DNA from: a virus
Strand: one strand, 5' to 3'
Virus record (IMG/VR): IMGVR_UViG_3300035034_000371
Span: 1-49,763 of that record
DNA: 49,763 nt
The notes below the pieces were generated by a model. It was not told the origin of the DNA and made no database searches. It saw only the letters and a program-made list of their open reading frames with translations. Position 1 is the stretch's first letter. Each line of letters begins with the position of its first letter. The position numbers and the translations under genes were made by a program. Positions 1-7,047 of this stretch are shown here, one piece after another.

Positions 1-10
1 AGTGTCTAAC
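1..10. repeat. 10-bp terminal direct repeat (circle-closing overlap), left copy
   Basis: agtgtctaac at 1-10 is repeated exactly at 49754-49763. Because one gene reads straight through the joined ends in frame, this is best read as the overlap left when a circular or circularly permuted genome was linearised by assembly, not as a biological terminus. It also counts ten bases twice, so the unique length is 49,753. Confidence 0.8.
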
Positions 11-91
11 TGTTACAAATTCATTATTTTTAAATATAATAACTTTGTTCATCAGTTCGTTTAAGTTTTTTGTATTTGTTTTAATTTTCAT
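1..91 (-). CDS. dnaN: DNA polymerase III beta sliding clamp, N-terminal part (continues at the window's right end)
   Basis: First 30 codons of a leftward gene that leaves the window at position 1. It starts at ATG 91-89 behind an AAGGAT ribosome site supplied by promoter copy 1. Positions 10-1 equal positions 49763-49754. If the ends are joined through that 10-bp overlap, the reading frame continues without a stop into 49753-48750, giving a protein of about 364 residues, the usual size of a bacterial beta clamp (E. coli 366). The N-terminus (MKIKTNTKNLNELMNK) resembles the first strand and helix of clamp domain 1. See the entry at 48750-49763 for the diagnostic motifs. Confidence 0.85.
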   Translation of the reverse strand, partial: MKIKTNTKNLNELMNKVIIFKNNEFVTVRH

Positions 92-100
92 TTTCTTTAT

Positions 101-190
101 CCTTTTTTGCTTTCTGGTTTAACTTACAAGATTAATTATGCGCTGACTAAATTGTAAAGTAAATACTTTTTATAAAATAATTTAAAATAT
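101..190 (-). promoter_or_regulatory. Repeated leftward promoter/operator, copy 1 (drives dnaN)
   Basis: Read on the minus strand: -35 TTTACT (complement of 158-163), 17-bp spacer, -10 CATAAT (complement of 135-140), then the common leader (CTTGTAAGTTAAACCAGAAAG) and an AAGGAT ribosome site before dnaN. This is the most divergent of the eight copies. The palindrome over the -10 is imperfect here (TTAATTA then TGCGC then TGACTAA), whereas the others have TAATTAA as the second arm. Regulation of dnaN may therefore be weaker or different. Confidence 0.75.
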
Positions 191-204
191 TTTTAGAAGT
201 AGGT

Positions 205-1059
205 CTACCCGGGGCGATATTTTTGTCGCGGAGTTCCTTGGTTCGTTAGCACCCTCTGGTACTTGTCAAATTCGCACAAACAATGCTCAATATCCCGCAT
301 TTCTAACTTATGCCCTTTAAAAGTGCCTGTATAATCTAATTTTGTTTTTGATAAAGCTAAAAGTTCTTGCATTTCTTGTATCAATTGCCACCGTTTTGTA
401 GGATGTTCTAGGGGTCTACTGTGCAACCTATTTAACCCCCTTTTTGCTCCAGGTCCCGGATTAGCCCACGTATGTATATCAGTACAACTTCCTAGAGTCT
501 TGGTGTGTCTTAGATCGGTGGCTACTTCGTAAGAAATAAACCAACTGTACCCGCGGTACGTATTCAGATACTCACAAAAAGATTCCAAAGTGGTTATAGA
601 TTTTAGATCTTTGGTTATTATTTCCCTGTTTTTAAACATCGGCTCGGCTATCCAGAACAAGGTGTACTCCAGTTTAGGTACTTTATTCCCTCCACAGGTT
701 AGCATATAAGCGCTGCTATATATTTTGTCGCCTCTGTTCTGCCTGTGCATTAGCACGTCATAAGCTTTCTGGGTGTCCCATTTGTCAAAAACTCCGGCGT
801 CTAATAATTCTTGGAGGCTGCCGATTAAATTTATGCGCCTGCATATGCTCAAGTAAAACCAGAGTAAGTCGTGATTAGCGTAGCGTTCTCGTATATGTTT
901 ACGTATCCATATGGTGGTGGTGTCTAATTCTCTGAATACGTTGCAGAACTTATATGCGGCTAAGATAGGGTCATGCGACCAGGGGTAAGCTTCTCCGCTT
1001 TGCTTTTTAAGATAAATATTGTGCCTGGTGGTTATAAAGTTAAAAAATGCATTAGTCAT
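205..1059 (-). CDS. aGPT-PPlase-family DNA base hypermodification protein
   Basis: A 284-residue protein resembling the alpha-glutamyl/putrescinyl-thymine pyrophosphorylase superfamily, clade-3-like. The family includes amino acid:DNA transferases and the helical domain of 5-hydroxymethyl-dU DNA kinase. The signature near the N-terminus is PWSHDPIL (about residues 26-33) followed by YKFCNVFRELD (about 36-46) and TIWI, matching the family pattern PWT-DPIL-YxFxNVxRxxD. Such enzymes act on 5-hydroxymethyl-pyrimidines already in DNA. The start is ATG 1059 in a TAATG overlap with the upstream 79-residue gene, behind GGAG; an ATG four codons upstream has no such site. Here it stands alone, without a fused P-loop kinase. 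Family call is from motif recognition; the exact reaction is not predictable. Confidence 0.72.
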   Translation of the reverse strand: MTNAFFNFITTRHNIYLKKQSGEAYPWSHDPILAAYKFCNVFRELDTTTIWIRKHIRERYANHDLLWFYLSICRRINLIGSLQELLDAGVFDKWDTQKAYDVLMHRQNRGDKIYSSAYMLTCGGNKVPKLEYTLFWIAEPMFKNREIITKDLKSITTLESFCEYLNTYRGYSWFISYEVATDLRHTKTLGSCTDIHTWANPGPGAKRGLNRLHSRPLEHPTKRWQLIQEMQELLALSKTKLDYTGTFKGHKLEMRDIEHCLCEFDKYQRVLTNQGTPRQKYRPG

Positions 1060-1298
1060 TATATGCTCCATGTTATGGTGTATTTGTCGCCGGTGTGTTC
1101 TAGGGTAAACCCTTGTAATTTCAGAATGTCTTTATACAGAATATAATCTTCTTCTTTTATATCGACGCTAAATTCTCCTGCACATGCATGGTCTAATATA
1201 CGTTTAGATAAAAGTGTAGCGGGGTCTACGCTGGGGGTATTGTGGGCAGCGCATGAAATGCTTATATCATAAGCTTTTTTGGCGGTTAGCATGGTCAT
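1059..1298 (-). CDS. Small conserved-looking phage protein, unknown function (79 aa)
   Basis: A small acidic protein between the primase and the hypermodification transferase. It begins behind GAGGGA and ends in a TAATG overlap with the next gene, so the two are translationally coupled. The layout (helix, then GEFSVDIKEED, then a C-terminal GDKYTITW) resembles small alpha/beta proteins common beside replication genes in phages. I do not recognise a characterised family. Co-translation with the aGPT-PPlase protein is the only functional hint. Confidence 0.75.
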   Translation of the reverse strand: MTMLTAKKAYDISISCAAHNTPSVDPATLLSKRILDHACAGEFSVDIKEEDYILYKDILKLQGFTLEHTGDKYTITWSI

Positions 1299-1300
1299 AT

Positions 1301-3970
1301 TTATCCCTCCCTTGTAGAGTTGATAAACGCTTTAGGTATTTGTACAGCGTCTAGTTTTCTACCCGCAAAAGTTTTATGGCAACAATACCCTTTTCGCATA
1401 CCTGTGTATTTTATTTCTTGTTTTAATACTAACGTGCTGTCACGTAGCATTTTATTAAATAGGTGGCTGGTTGTTGTGGGTTTGCCGTAATTAGATTTAA
1501 AATAATGGTACAGGACTTTTTTCTTAATTGAAATGTAGTCGTCTCCCACTACCACACATTCTTCTTCACCAAACACTGCTTCCCCAGAAAGTAAGTCTAC
1601 AAGTTCGGCTACCGTAGAATTGCTAAAGTCGTTAAACATGCTATCCAGAACGGTGTATCCTGAGTCTTTTATTTCTTCATATAATTCGGTTTTATACATA
1701 TTGTTAATGTTGCGGGTAATGTCGCGGTCTAATAAGTACGCTAAGATAGCTCCAGAAAATTTATTGACATAAAAGTACAGCAGATTAAAATATTTGGCTC
1801 TTTGTTGTATCTTTTCCTGGTCGGTACCTACTGAAGCGTCATATATCTTAAAATAATCTGGAACCCTTAACATGGTATATCTTCTTTCACCCATTACCCC
1901 GTCTATTTCCGCCATATGTTTATGATTTGAAGTTATTATAAAACGGGTAGAATTAGAAATTTGGTAAGCGTCTACCCCTTTAAGTTCTACGCGGACTTTA
2001 CTTTCTGTTATTAGCGAACGTATTTTGCCTGCATTATGTTTTGCTTGCCATTCTATGTCTTCAAACGCCCCTACCAAACAATACGCCATGCTAGCGTTAA
2101 AATCTGAAGTTAGCGAAGAAGTTCCTAAGATTTGTGCATGGTTACCTAGGAGTACATTTAATATATTGAATAATGTAGTCTTACCTGTACCAAATTCGGG
2201 GCTGTACAGTACTAAAGCGGTACCGGGTTTGTGTTCGGGGTTCTGGAATATATCTGCCAGCCAATCTAGTACCCATTCTGCCAACTTCAAATCACCGTTA
2301 CATAATATATGGTCTATGTAGTGCCTAAACTTGTTGACAGCGTTACTGGAGTCCGAATTGTGTATATAGTTAAAATCTGGATCTACCGCGTAGCCCGCAA
2401 AAATATTTAATCTTAAACTATTGGATTGTGACAATCTTATTTTTTCACCTTTTGGGCTGTATTTATTGTAAGGATAAAACGTTTGTCCTGTGTAGCGTTT
2501 AAGCGTAGAAAAATACTTAATTACATATTCACTTGGAGTTAAATTCTTGTTAGCTACATTAGGATCGGGTAAGGTTCCGCTATATCCAAAAAATGCATCA
2601 AAACCTGACGCACCCCTCTTCAGCCGTATAAACTCTACTTCATAACATTTTTGATAGTTGATTTCTTTGGTAGCAGGGTTAGCGATAGGCTTTAAGTTTA
2701 TATGTTCCACCGGTAGCAAAAATTCCAATTGACCTTTGTTTAACATTAAATAGCATCTATCTAATACGAATTTAAGCACCGTGCTAGGGTTCTTTTCCTG
2801 TACTATATCTGTTATTTCCTCTTGGGGTACAAAAGAAAAATCTTTAACGTTAGATATCTGGGTAATATGGGTTTCTATTTCATCAAATTCTTCAGCTATC
2901 TTATCTAACACTTTGGCGTCCCTAGATATTATGTCTAAAGCTTTCTTCTCATTACCATTGTGTGCTAGTTGTATATATAATTTATACGCGTCCCATTGTT
3001 TGGTCTTACCTTTGTCTCTGTGGTGTAAGGGGTCGGTATCGTGGTCACTATGCAGCCATTCACCATTCTCATAAAAACGTATGCCGTTGGCGGAAGTACC
3101 TCCTGTATATGTCCAGCGCTTATTAGGGTTTAATATATCTTCGTAGTCGCTAGGTACATAAGTTCCTTGTCCGTGTATAGCCAGTATATCTATAGCTTTA
3201 TATACGGAATTAAAAGTGCCTTGCATGCCTGACATTTCGCTAGGTAGCACAGAATTAGAGGTGTAGGTAGGGTTATTGCATAATTCGTCAGAAGAAACTA
3301 AATCTTCGGTGTTTATGTACAAGTCCTCACCGGTATTGCAATGGTAAAATTCAAAATTCTGGTCTTTTAGTTTAGCAGGGTTAAACAAAGCAGCGGTTAA
3401 ATTTATACAAACGCTCCTGTCAAATACGGTGTTAGGTTTATCGGGAGCTAAACTCATTAAGTCGCAAAAAGCCACGTATACCTTATCGTATACTACACGG
3501 CTTAATATATTAAATGACAAAGGTACTATGAGCCTATATTTATATAGACCCTCCGAGGGGTTGTGGCTAATTGAAGAATGTATGTAGTAATTTATATTAA
3601 GTTTGCGTAAAGTTGCACGGAGTTTGGATATCGTATTCTCGTTGGCGTAGTCTATGTCGTATGATAGGATATTTCTGAAGCTGAAATGTTCTAGCCTACG
3701 TATATTTTCCCCCTGTTCGGTGTCATTAAAATGCGAACCAACCCAGTAAGGAAGATGGCGCTTACAGGCATCCCGTTTTGTCTTAGGAAGATTAAAATAT
3801 TCTTTGCACGTATATCTGTCTACATTAACCGGGGTTCTAAAAAACTTCAGTAACTCGTGCTTATTCATATTCGTAGACTTAGATAGCCTGGAGTCTTTAG
3901 TTACATTAGTAGAGTCCGGGTGTCTAAACGATATAGTATAGTAGCGGTCATGGGTTTGGATTTTATCCAT
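1301..3970 (-). CDS. Primase-helicase (AEP-type primase fused to a SF3-like/DUF5906 helicase)
   Basis: Large replication protein of about 889 residues that should make primers and unwind DNA at the fork. The N-terminal part resembles archaeo-eukaryotic primases: SYDIDYA near residue 105 (metal-binding hhDhD), followed by SSISHNPSEGLYKYRLIVPL. The C-terminal part is an ATPase with Walker A GTGKTT near residue 595, a Walker B-like AFEDIEW and a sensor stretch RFIITSNHKHMAEIDG. The first ATG (4015) overlaps the -10 of a promoter. ATG 3970, preceded by AAAAAGGACACC, fits better and sits about 40 bases downstream of that -10. The next gene begins two bases after its stop. The fusion is typical of phages with A-family polymerases. 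Confidence 0.85.
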   Translation of the reverse strand: MDKIQTHDRYYTISFRHPDSTNVTKDSRLSKSTNMNKHELLKFFRTPVNVDRYTCKEYFNLPKTKRDACKRHLPYWVGSHFNDTEQGENIRRLEHFSFRNILSYDIDYANENTISKLRATLRKLNINYYIHSSISHNPSEGLYKYRLIVPLSFNILSRVVYDKVYVAFCDLMSLAPDKPNTVFDRSVCINLTAALFNPAKLKDQNFEFYHCNTGEDLYINTEDLVSSDELCNNPTYTSNSVLPSEMSGMQGTFNSVYKAIDILAIHGQGTYVPSDYEDILNPNKRWTYTGGTSANGIRFYENGEWLHSDHDTDPLHHRDKGKTKQWDAYKLYIQLAHNGNEKKALDIISRDAKVLDKIAEEFDEIETHITQISNVKDFSFVPQEEITDIVQEKNPSTVLKFVLDRCYLMLNKGQLEFLLPVEHINLKPIANPATKEINYQKCYEVEFIRLKRGASGFDAFFGYSGTLPDPNVANKNLTPSEYVIKYFSTLKRYTGQTFYPYNKYSPKGEKIRLSQSNSLRLNIFAGYAVDPDFNYIHNSDSSNAVNKFRHYIDHILCNGDLKLAEWVLDWLADIFQNPEHKPGTALVLYSPEFGTGKTTLFNILNVLLGNHAQILGTSSLTSDFNASMAYCLVGAFEDIEWQAKHNAGKIRSLITESKVRVELKGVDAYQISNSTRFIITSNHKHMAEIDGVMGERRYTMLRVPDYFKIYDASVGTDQEKIQQRAKYFNLLYFYVNKFSGAILAYLLDRDITRNINNMYKTELYEEIKDSGYTVLDSMFNDFSNSTVAELVDLLSGEAVFGEEECVVVGDDYISIKKKVLYHYFKSNYGKPTTTSHLFNKMLRDSTLVLKQEIKYTGMRKGYCCHKTFAGRKLDAVQIPKAFINSTREG

Positions 3971-4013
3971 ATATTGGTGTCCTTTTTGCAGTGTTATTTG
4001 GCTTACAGGGGTC

Positions 4014-4042
4014 ATTATAGCTTAAATTAAACCTAAAGTAAA
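4014..4042 (-). promoter_or_regulatory. Variant leftward promoter for the primase-helicase
   Basis: On the minus strand: TTTACT (complement of 4037-4042), 17 bp, TATAAT (complement of 4014-4019). The -35 and spacing match the eight repeated promoters, but the -10 is a perfect consensus and the TTAATTA/TAATTAA palindrome is missing. The -10 runs into the first possible ATG of the primase frame, which is why the start 15 codons downstream is preferred. It may escape whatever binds the palindrome. Confidence 0.6.
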
Positions 4043-4594
4043 TACTATTGTCCAAGTATTTTAAGATTTTTGGTAAATTTTTAACTAAAATTACGTAAAA
4101 ATGTAGTAATAAATTATTTGGAATTTTAATAAAATTTTATACCTTGGATTTTATTAAAAATTAAATATCTTAAATTTTAAAAAGTAAATATTTTATGCAG
4201 GCATAAATATTGAAATAAATATAAAATTTTATTGTAATTTAATAAATTTTTTAACTTAGGTAAACTAATAAAATAATAAGGTTTTAACAGGTTATATAAT
4301 AAAATAATAAATTTATTCACTAATTGCCATAAATTCCATTTTTTGGATTTTTCCAAACTCTACTCTCTAAAAGGTTTGAAAAAAATTTATATTTTATTAT
4401 TTTAGCCGAGCAACGCCTACGCCACCATGGACTGGCGTCGTGAAAAAATTCTATTAAAATTTATTATTTCTATTAAAATTTATTACTACAGGCTCCAAAC
4501 TCCTGAAGGAGCTAGGGTTTTGTAGACATGAGATTTTATAACAGGAATTAAAGGGGGAATTATTAGATTATTACAGATTTGGTAATAAATTAAA
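4043..4594. other. AT-rich non-coding region with repeats and hairpins; candidate replication origin
   Basis: About 550 bases without a credible gene, immediately upstream of the primase-helicase. Most of it is A/T runs. It contains a perfect hairpin TTTGGA-TTTT-TCCAAA (4342-4357), a G+C-rich hairpin ACGCCA-N8-TGGCGT (4419-4438), two 18-bp direct repeats TTCTATTAAAATTTATTA (4449-4466 and 4468-4485), and a hairpin CTCC-TGAA-GGAG (4500-4511). A degenerate agtaaatatttt near 4182 resembles the repeated promoter. A DNA-unwinding region with iterons beside the initiator/primase is a common origin layout, but a structured leader RNA or terminator is also possible. Confidence 0.45.
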
Positions 4595-5113
4595 CTACGC
4601 CATAATTTTAGAAATTAAAGTGCGTACACGGTGTACTTCGTCGTCTCCTAAGATTTTATTTCCAATTTTACGATTTTCTTGTATTTTAACATTTATAACT
4701 TCTAGCCACCTGTCCACCAGGTCTTTAGCTTTGTGCTCACCGTGGTTAGTATAGCGGTCAGCACAATATACCACCCCCTCTAACATATCTGACAATTTCA
4801 CCACTACTTTTTCTAACGGTGTTAATTTATACGTTATCCCATTTTCGGACTCAAATACTTTTTCTATGCCGTCTAACAATACTTTTATACTAGGGTAGCT
4901 GCGTTTGGTTGTAAATGGTACGTCTCCTGTACGTACTTCAGCACAGTCGTGCGTCAAAGCTTTTAGAACCGCTTGAGTAGATATACTTGGAAGTATGTAA
5001 GCCGCTATAAGGCTAACCCCCCACGAGTGTTCTGATATAGTTTGAGGTTTTACGCCTATCACAGCATGGTATCTTTCTACCCCTCCGCTGTGCAGTATAT
5101 TTAATATATTCAT
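4595..5113 (-). CDS. HD-domain phosphohydrolase, YfbR-like 5'-deoxynucleotidase
   Basis: A 172-residue HD-superfamily protein close in pattern to E. coli YfbR, which removes the phosphate from deoxynucleoside 5'-monophosphates. Metal ligands are visible: H29 in SEHSWGV, H55-D56 in THDCAEVRTGDVP and D109 in LSDML. E59 matches the YfbR catalytic Glu. The YfbR substrate-selective Arg-Trp pair appears here as R14-Y15. In this phage it could remove competing dNMPs (dTMP, dCMP or dUMP) as part of the base-modification programme, or simply feed nucleotide salvage. It lies upstream of the candidate origin, in the unit started by promoter copy 2. Confidence 0.8.
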   Translation of the reverse strand: MNILNILHSGGVERYHAVIGVKPQTISEHSWGVSLIAAYILPSISTQAVLKALTHDCAEVRTGDVPFTTKRSYPSIKVLLDGIEKVFESENGITYKLTPLEKVVVKLSDMLEGVVYCADRYTNHGEHKAKDLVDRWLEVINVKIQENRKIGNKILGDDEVHRVRTLISKIMA

Positions 5114-5148
5114 ATTTTATCGTCCTTTAGGTGGTTTAGTATTATTAT

Positions 5149-5517
5149 TTAAATGTAGTGGATAGAAACTACTTCGTCATTTTCGTCTATTACCGCTCTT
5201 ACATCAAAGAGTTTAGTACTGTTAAAACCTCCGTCAGTATGAGTAAAGGCTACATGGACTGCAATCCATACATTAGTAACTTCCAATTCTATGTCATAAT
5301 CGTCTACTATTATAGTTTCTTTAGAAATACCACCGTTAAAATGGGTTATATTTAATTTTTCAAAGATTACAGGGGTAGTTTGAAAATCTTCTGATTGTAG
5401 GCGCACTATATTATACTTAGGGCATACTTCAAATTGTATAAGCTTAGCTTTGAAACCTCTTTTGATTAGTTCTGCTTGTACCAAAGTTTTTAAATTGTTT
5501 GTAGCTGTATTGTTCAT
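5149..5517 (-). CDS. Hypothetical protein (122 aa)
   Basis: First gene after promoter copy 2, starting behind AAGGAAAAAT. It appears to be mixed alpha/beta with a strand-rich C-terminal half (IELEVTNVWIAVHVAFTHTDGG). It has no cysteine pairs, membrane segment or catalytic motif that I recognise. It is probably an early gene and is followed 35 bases later by the HD phosphohydrolase. Confidence 0.7.
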   Translation of the reverse strand: MNNTATNNLKTLVQAELIKRGFKAKLIQFEVCPKYNIVRLQSEDFQTTPVIFEKLNITHFNGGISKETIIVDDYDIELEVTNVWIAVHVAFTHTDGGFNSTKLFDVRAVIDENDEVVSIHYI

Positions 5518-5524
5518 TTTATTT

Positions 5525-5643
5525 TTCCTTTTTTGCTTTCTGGTTTAACTTACAAGATTAATTATGTACTAATTAAATTGTAAAGTAAATACTTTTTATA
5601 AAATAATTTAAAATAATTTAAAAATAATTTAAAAATAATTTAG
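5525..5643 (-). promoter_or_regulatory. Repeated leftward promoter/operator, copy 2
   Basis: Minus strand: TTTACT (complement of 5584-5589), 17 bp, CATAAT (complement of 5561-5566), overlapped by the perfect 7-bp-arm palindrome TTAATTA-TGTAC-TAATTAA (5558-5576). Upstream of the -35 lie several units of the AT-rich motif taatttaaaaa, like an UP element. The leader ends in a Shine-Dalgarno site for the 122-residue gene. Confidence 0.85.
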
Positions 5644-5657
5644 CGTTCCTGCAATTA

Positions 5658-6077
5658 CTACAGCCATAAAGATGTATGCAAACACAGGCAGTCTTCACTG
5701 GTAGCTCCAACAGGTTCTATCTTAGGCACCTCCTTAATAATAGTTAACTCATGAAGACGAATATTATTTGTATTGTGGTTTACATAGTCCGCTGAGTATC
5801 CAAGGGCATCACCAGTGCATTTTATTGTAGCGCTTATATTTTCTTGGGGGTACTTTATTTGTAAAGCATGTTGTATCATTTTTATTTTATCAAAATCTTT
5901 ATCACTAGATATTTCTACCGTGAAATGTATACCAGCAGTAATGACTCCATGCTTATCGTAGACTAGATCGGGCTTACCACCTAATTCAACCCTGCAACCC
6001 TCTGGGGTAGTTGTTACAAAGATTAGATTTTTTATGTTGTCGTTTGTGTCAGTTATCGCGATTGTTTCTTTTTTCAT
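5658..6077 (-). CDS. Hypothetical early protein (139 aa)
   Basis: The single gene between promoter copies 3 and 2. It starts at ATG 6077 behind AAGGAAAAAT. It appears strand-rich, with a middle section (GIHFTVEISSDKDFDKIKM) that could be one alpha/beta domain. No motif is recognised. Its own promoter and separation from other genes suggest an independently dosed early protein, for example a host-takeover factor, but that is inference. Confidence 0.7.
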   Translation of the reverse strand: MKKETIAITDTNDNIKNLIFVTTTPEGCRVELGGKPDLVYDKHGVITAGIHFTVEISSDKDFDKIKMIQHALQIKYPQENISATIKCTGDALGYSADYVNHNTNNIRLHELTIIKEVPKIEPVGATSEDCLCLHTSLWL

Positions 6078-6086
6078 TTTTATTTT

Positions 6087-6180
6087 TCCTTTCTGGTTTA
6101 ACTTACAAGATTAATTATGTACTAATTAAATTGTAAAGTAAATACTTTTTATAAAATAATTTAAAAATAATTTAAAATTT
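6087..6180 (-). promoter_or_regulatory. Repeated leftward promoter/operator, copy 3
   Basis: Minus strand: TTTACT (complement of 6137-6142), 17 bp, CATAAT (complement of 6114-6119), with the TGTAC-centred palindrome over the -10. About two taatttaaaaa units lie upstream. The leader with AAGGAAAAAT precedes the 139-residue gene. Confidence 0.85.
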
Positions 6181-6205
6181 ATATCCGGGGTAGGTTTGCA
6201 GCTGC

Positions 6206-6487
6206 TTAAAATCCCATTACTTTCATTATTCTTACCTGGTAAATATGCGCACGGTACGGATTATGGCTCTTAGCAATATTTCGATAGTTCCTTAAACTTA
6301 TAGCGGTCGCTGTGTGTACCAACTCAGAACCGTTTGCAACTTTAGCCACAACCACCATTGCCTTAGGATCGGCGTCTACTCTGTAAATGTTGGCGCCAAG
6401 TAACAACTTTTCACCTTTATATAGAAACTGGGTGTATGTATCGGTAACATACAACTTGGTAATTTTAAGATCGTTAAATGTTTCCAT
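6206..6487 (-). CDS. Hypothetical early protein (93 aa)
   Basis: First leftward gene at the divergent control region, started by promoter copy 4. The sequence is basic and strand-rich (TKLYVTDTYTQFLYKGEKLLLG, then VVVAKVANGSELVHTATAISLRNY), suggesting a small beta-barrel or SH3-like fold, perhaps binding nucleic acid. That is only an impression; no family is recognised. Confidence 0.65.
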   Translation of the reverse strand: METFNDLKITKLYVTDTYTQFLYKGEKLLLGANIYRVDADPKAMVVVAKVANGSELVHTATAISLRNYRNIAKSHNPYRAHIYQVRIMKVMGF

Positions 6488-6496
6488 TTTATTTTT

Positions 6497-6595
6497 CCTT
6501 TCTGGTTTAACTTACAAGATTAATTATGCGCTAATTAAATTGTAAAGTAAATACTTTTTATAAAATAATTTAAAAATAATTTAAAAATAATTTAA
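6497..6595 (-). promoter_or_regulatory. Repeated leftward promoter/operator, copy 4
   Basis: Minus strand: TTTACT (complement of 6546-6551), 17 bp, CATAAT (complement of 6523-6528). The palindrome arms are perfect but the centre is TGCGC instead of TGTAC, as in copy 1. Upstream are two to three AT-rich units. This is the rightmost copy of the left cluster and faces away from the late genes. The 56 bases up to the terminase start contain a short palindrome ttaactgttaa (about 6609-6619) and a weak TATATA, but no convincing late promoter. Confidence 0.85.
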
Positions 6596-6651
6596 CGTTC
6601 CTACTTTTTTAACTGTTAAATAACTTTACTTTTTATATAGAGGGTACCATA

Positions 6652-7047
6652 ATGTATACTATCATAAATCATTTTAAACGCTTATGCATGACTTCTTCCA
6701 ATCTTAGTATTATCAGCGTACAAGCTAAAATAGACGAATATTTTAGCGACTGTGATATCCATGAGAAAACCCCGACAGCTAATGGTCTGGCGTACTTCTT
6801 AGGTATGACTTACGAAGAATTTATGAATTATGCTAAAGATCCGCAAATACACAAATCTAAAGATCATGTTAGAATAATGTCCATGGCTAAAACAAGATTA
6901 GCGGCGTTGTGGGAAGAAAAATTAGCTGGTAAACATAATAAAGCCGATTTCTGGTTAAAACAAATGCAGAAATGGGACAAAGAAAACCAAGACACCTCGT
7001 CACAATCACTGGTTATAAACATAGACAGCGACGATGCCAAGCTTTAA
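6652..7047 (+). CDS. terS: Terminase small subunit
   Basis: A 131-residue protein at the head of the late block, recognising phage DNA for packaging together with the large subunit it overlaps by 14 bases. It has the usual pattern: KIDEYF, then TPTANGLAYFLGMTYEEFMNYA (helix-turn-helix-like), then RIMSMAKTRLAALWEEKLAGKHNKADFWLKQMQKWDKE, typical of small-terminase C-terminal helices. The start at 6652 is supported by GAGGG seven bases upstream; the internal Met at codon 13 has no ribosome site. Confidence 0.8.
   Translation: MYTIINHFKRLCMTSSNLSIISVQAKIDEYFSDCDIHEKTPTANGLAYFLGMTYEEFMNYAKDPQIHKSKDHVRIMSMAKTRLAALWEEKLAGKHNKADFWLKQMQKWDKENQDTSSQSLVINIDSDDAKL

Noticed and set aside
6609-6650. Late promoter directly upstream of the small terminase gene
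   Set aside because: Only a weak TATATA with poor -35 spacing and a short palindrome are visible; not enough to call.
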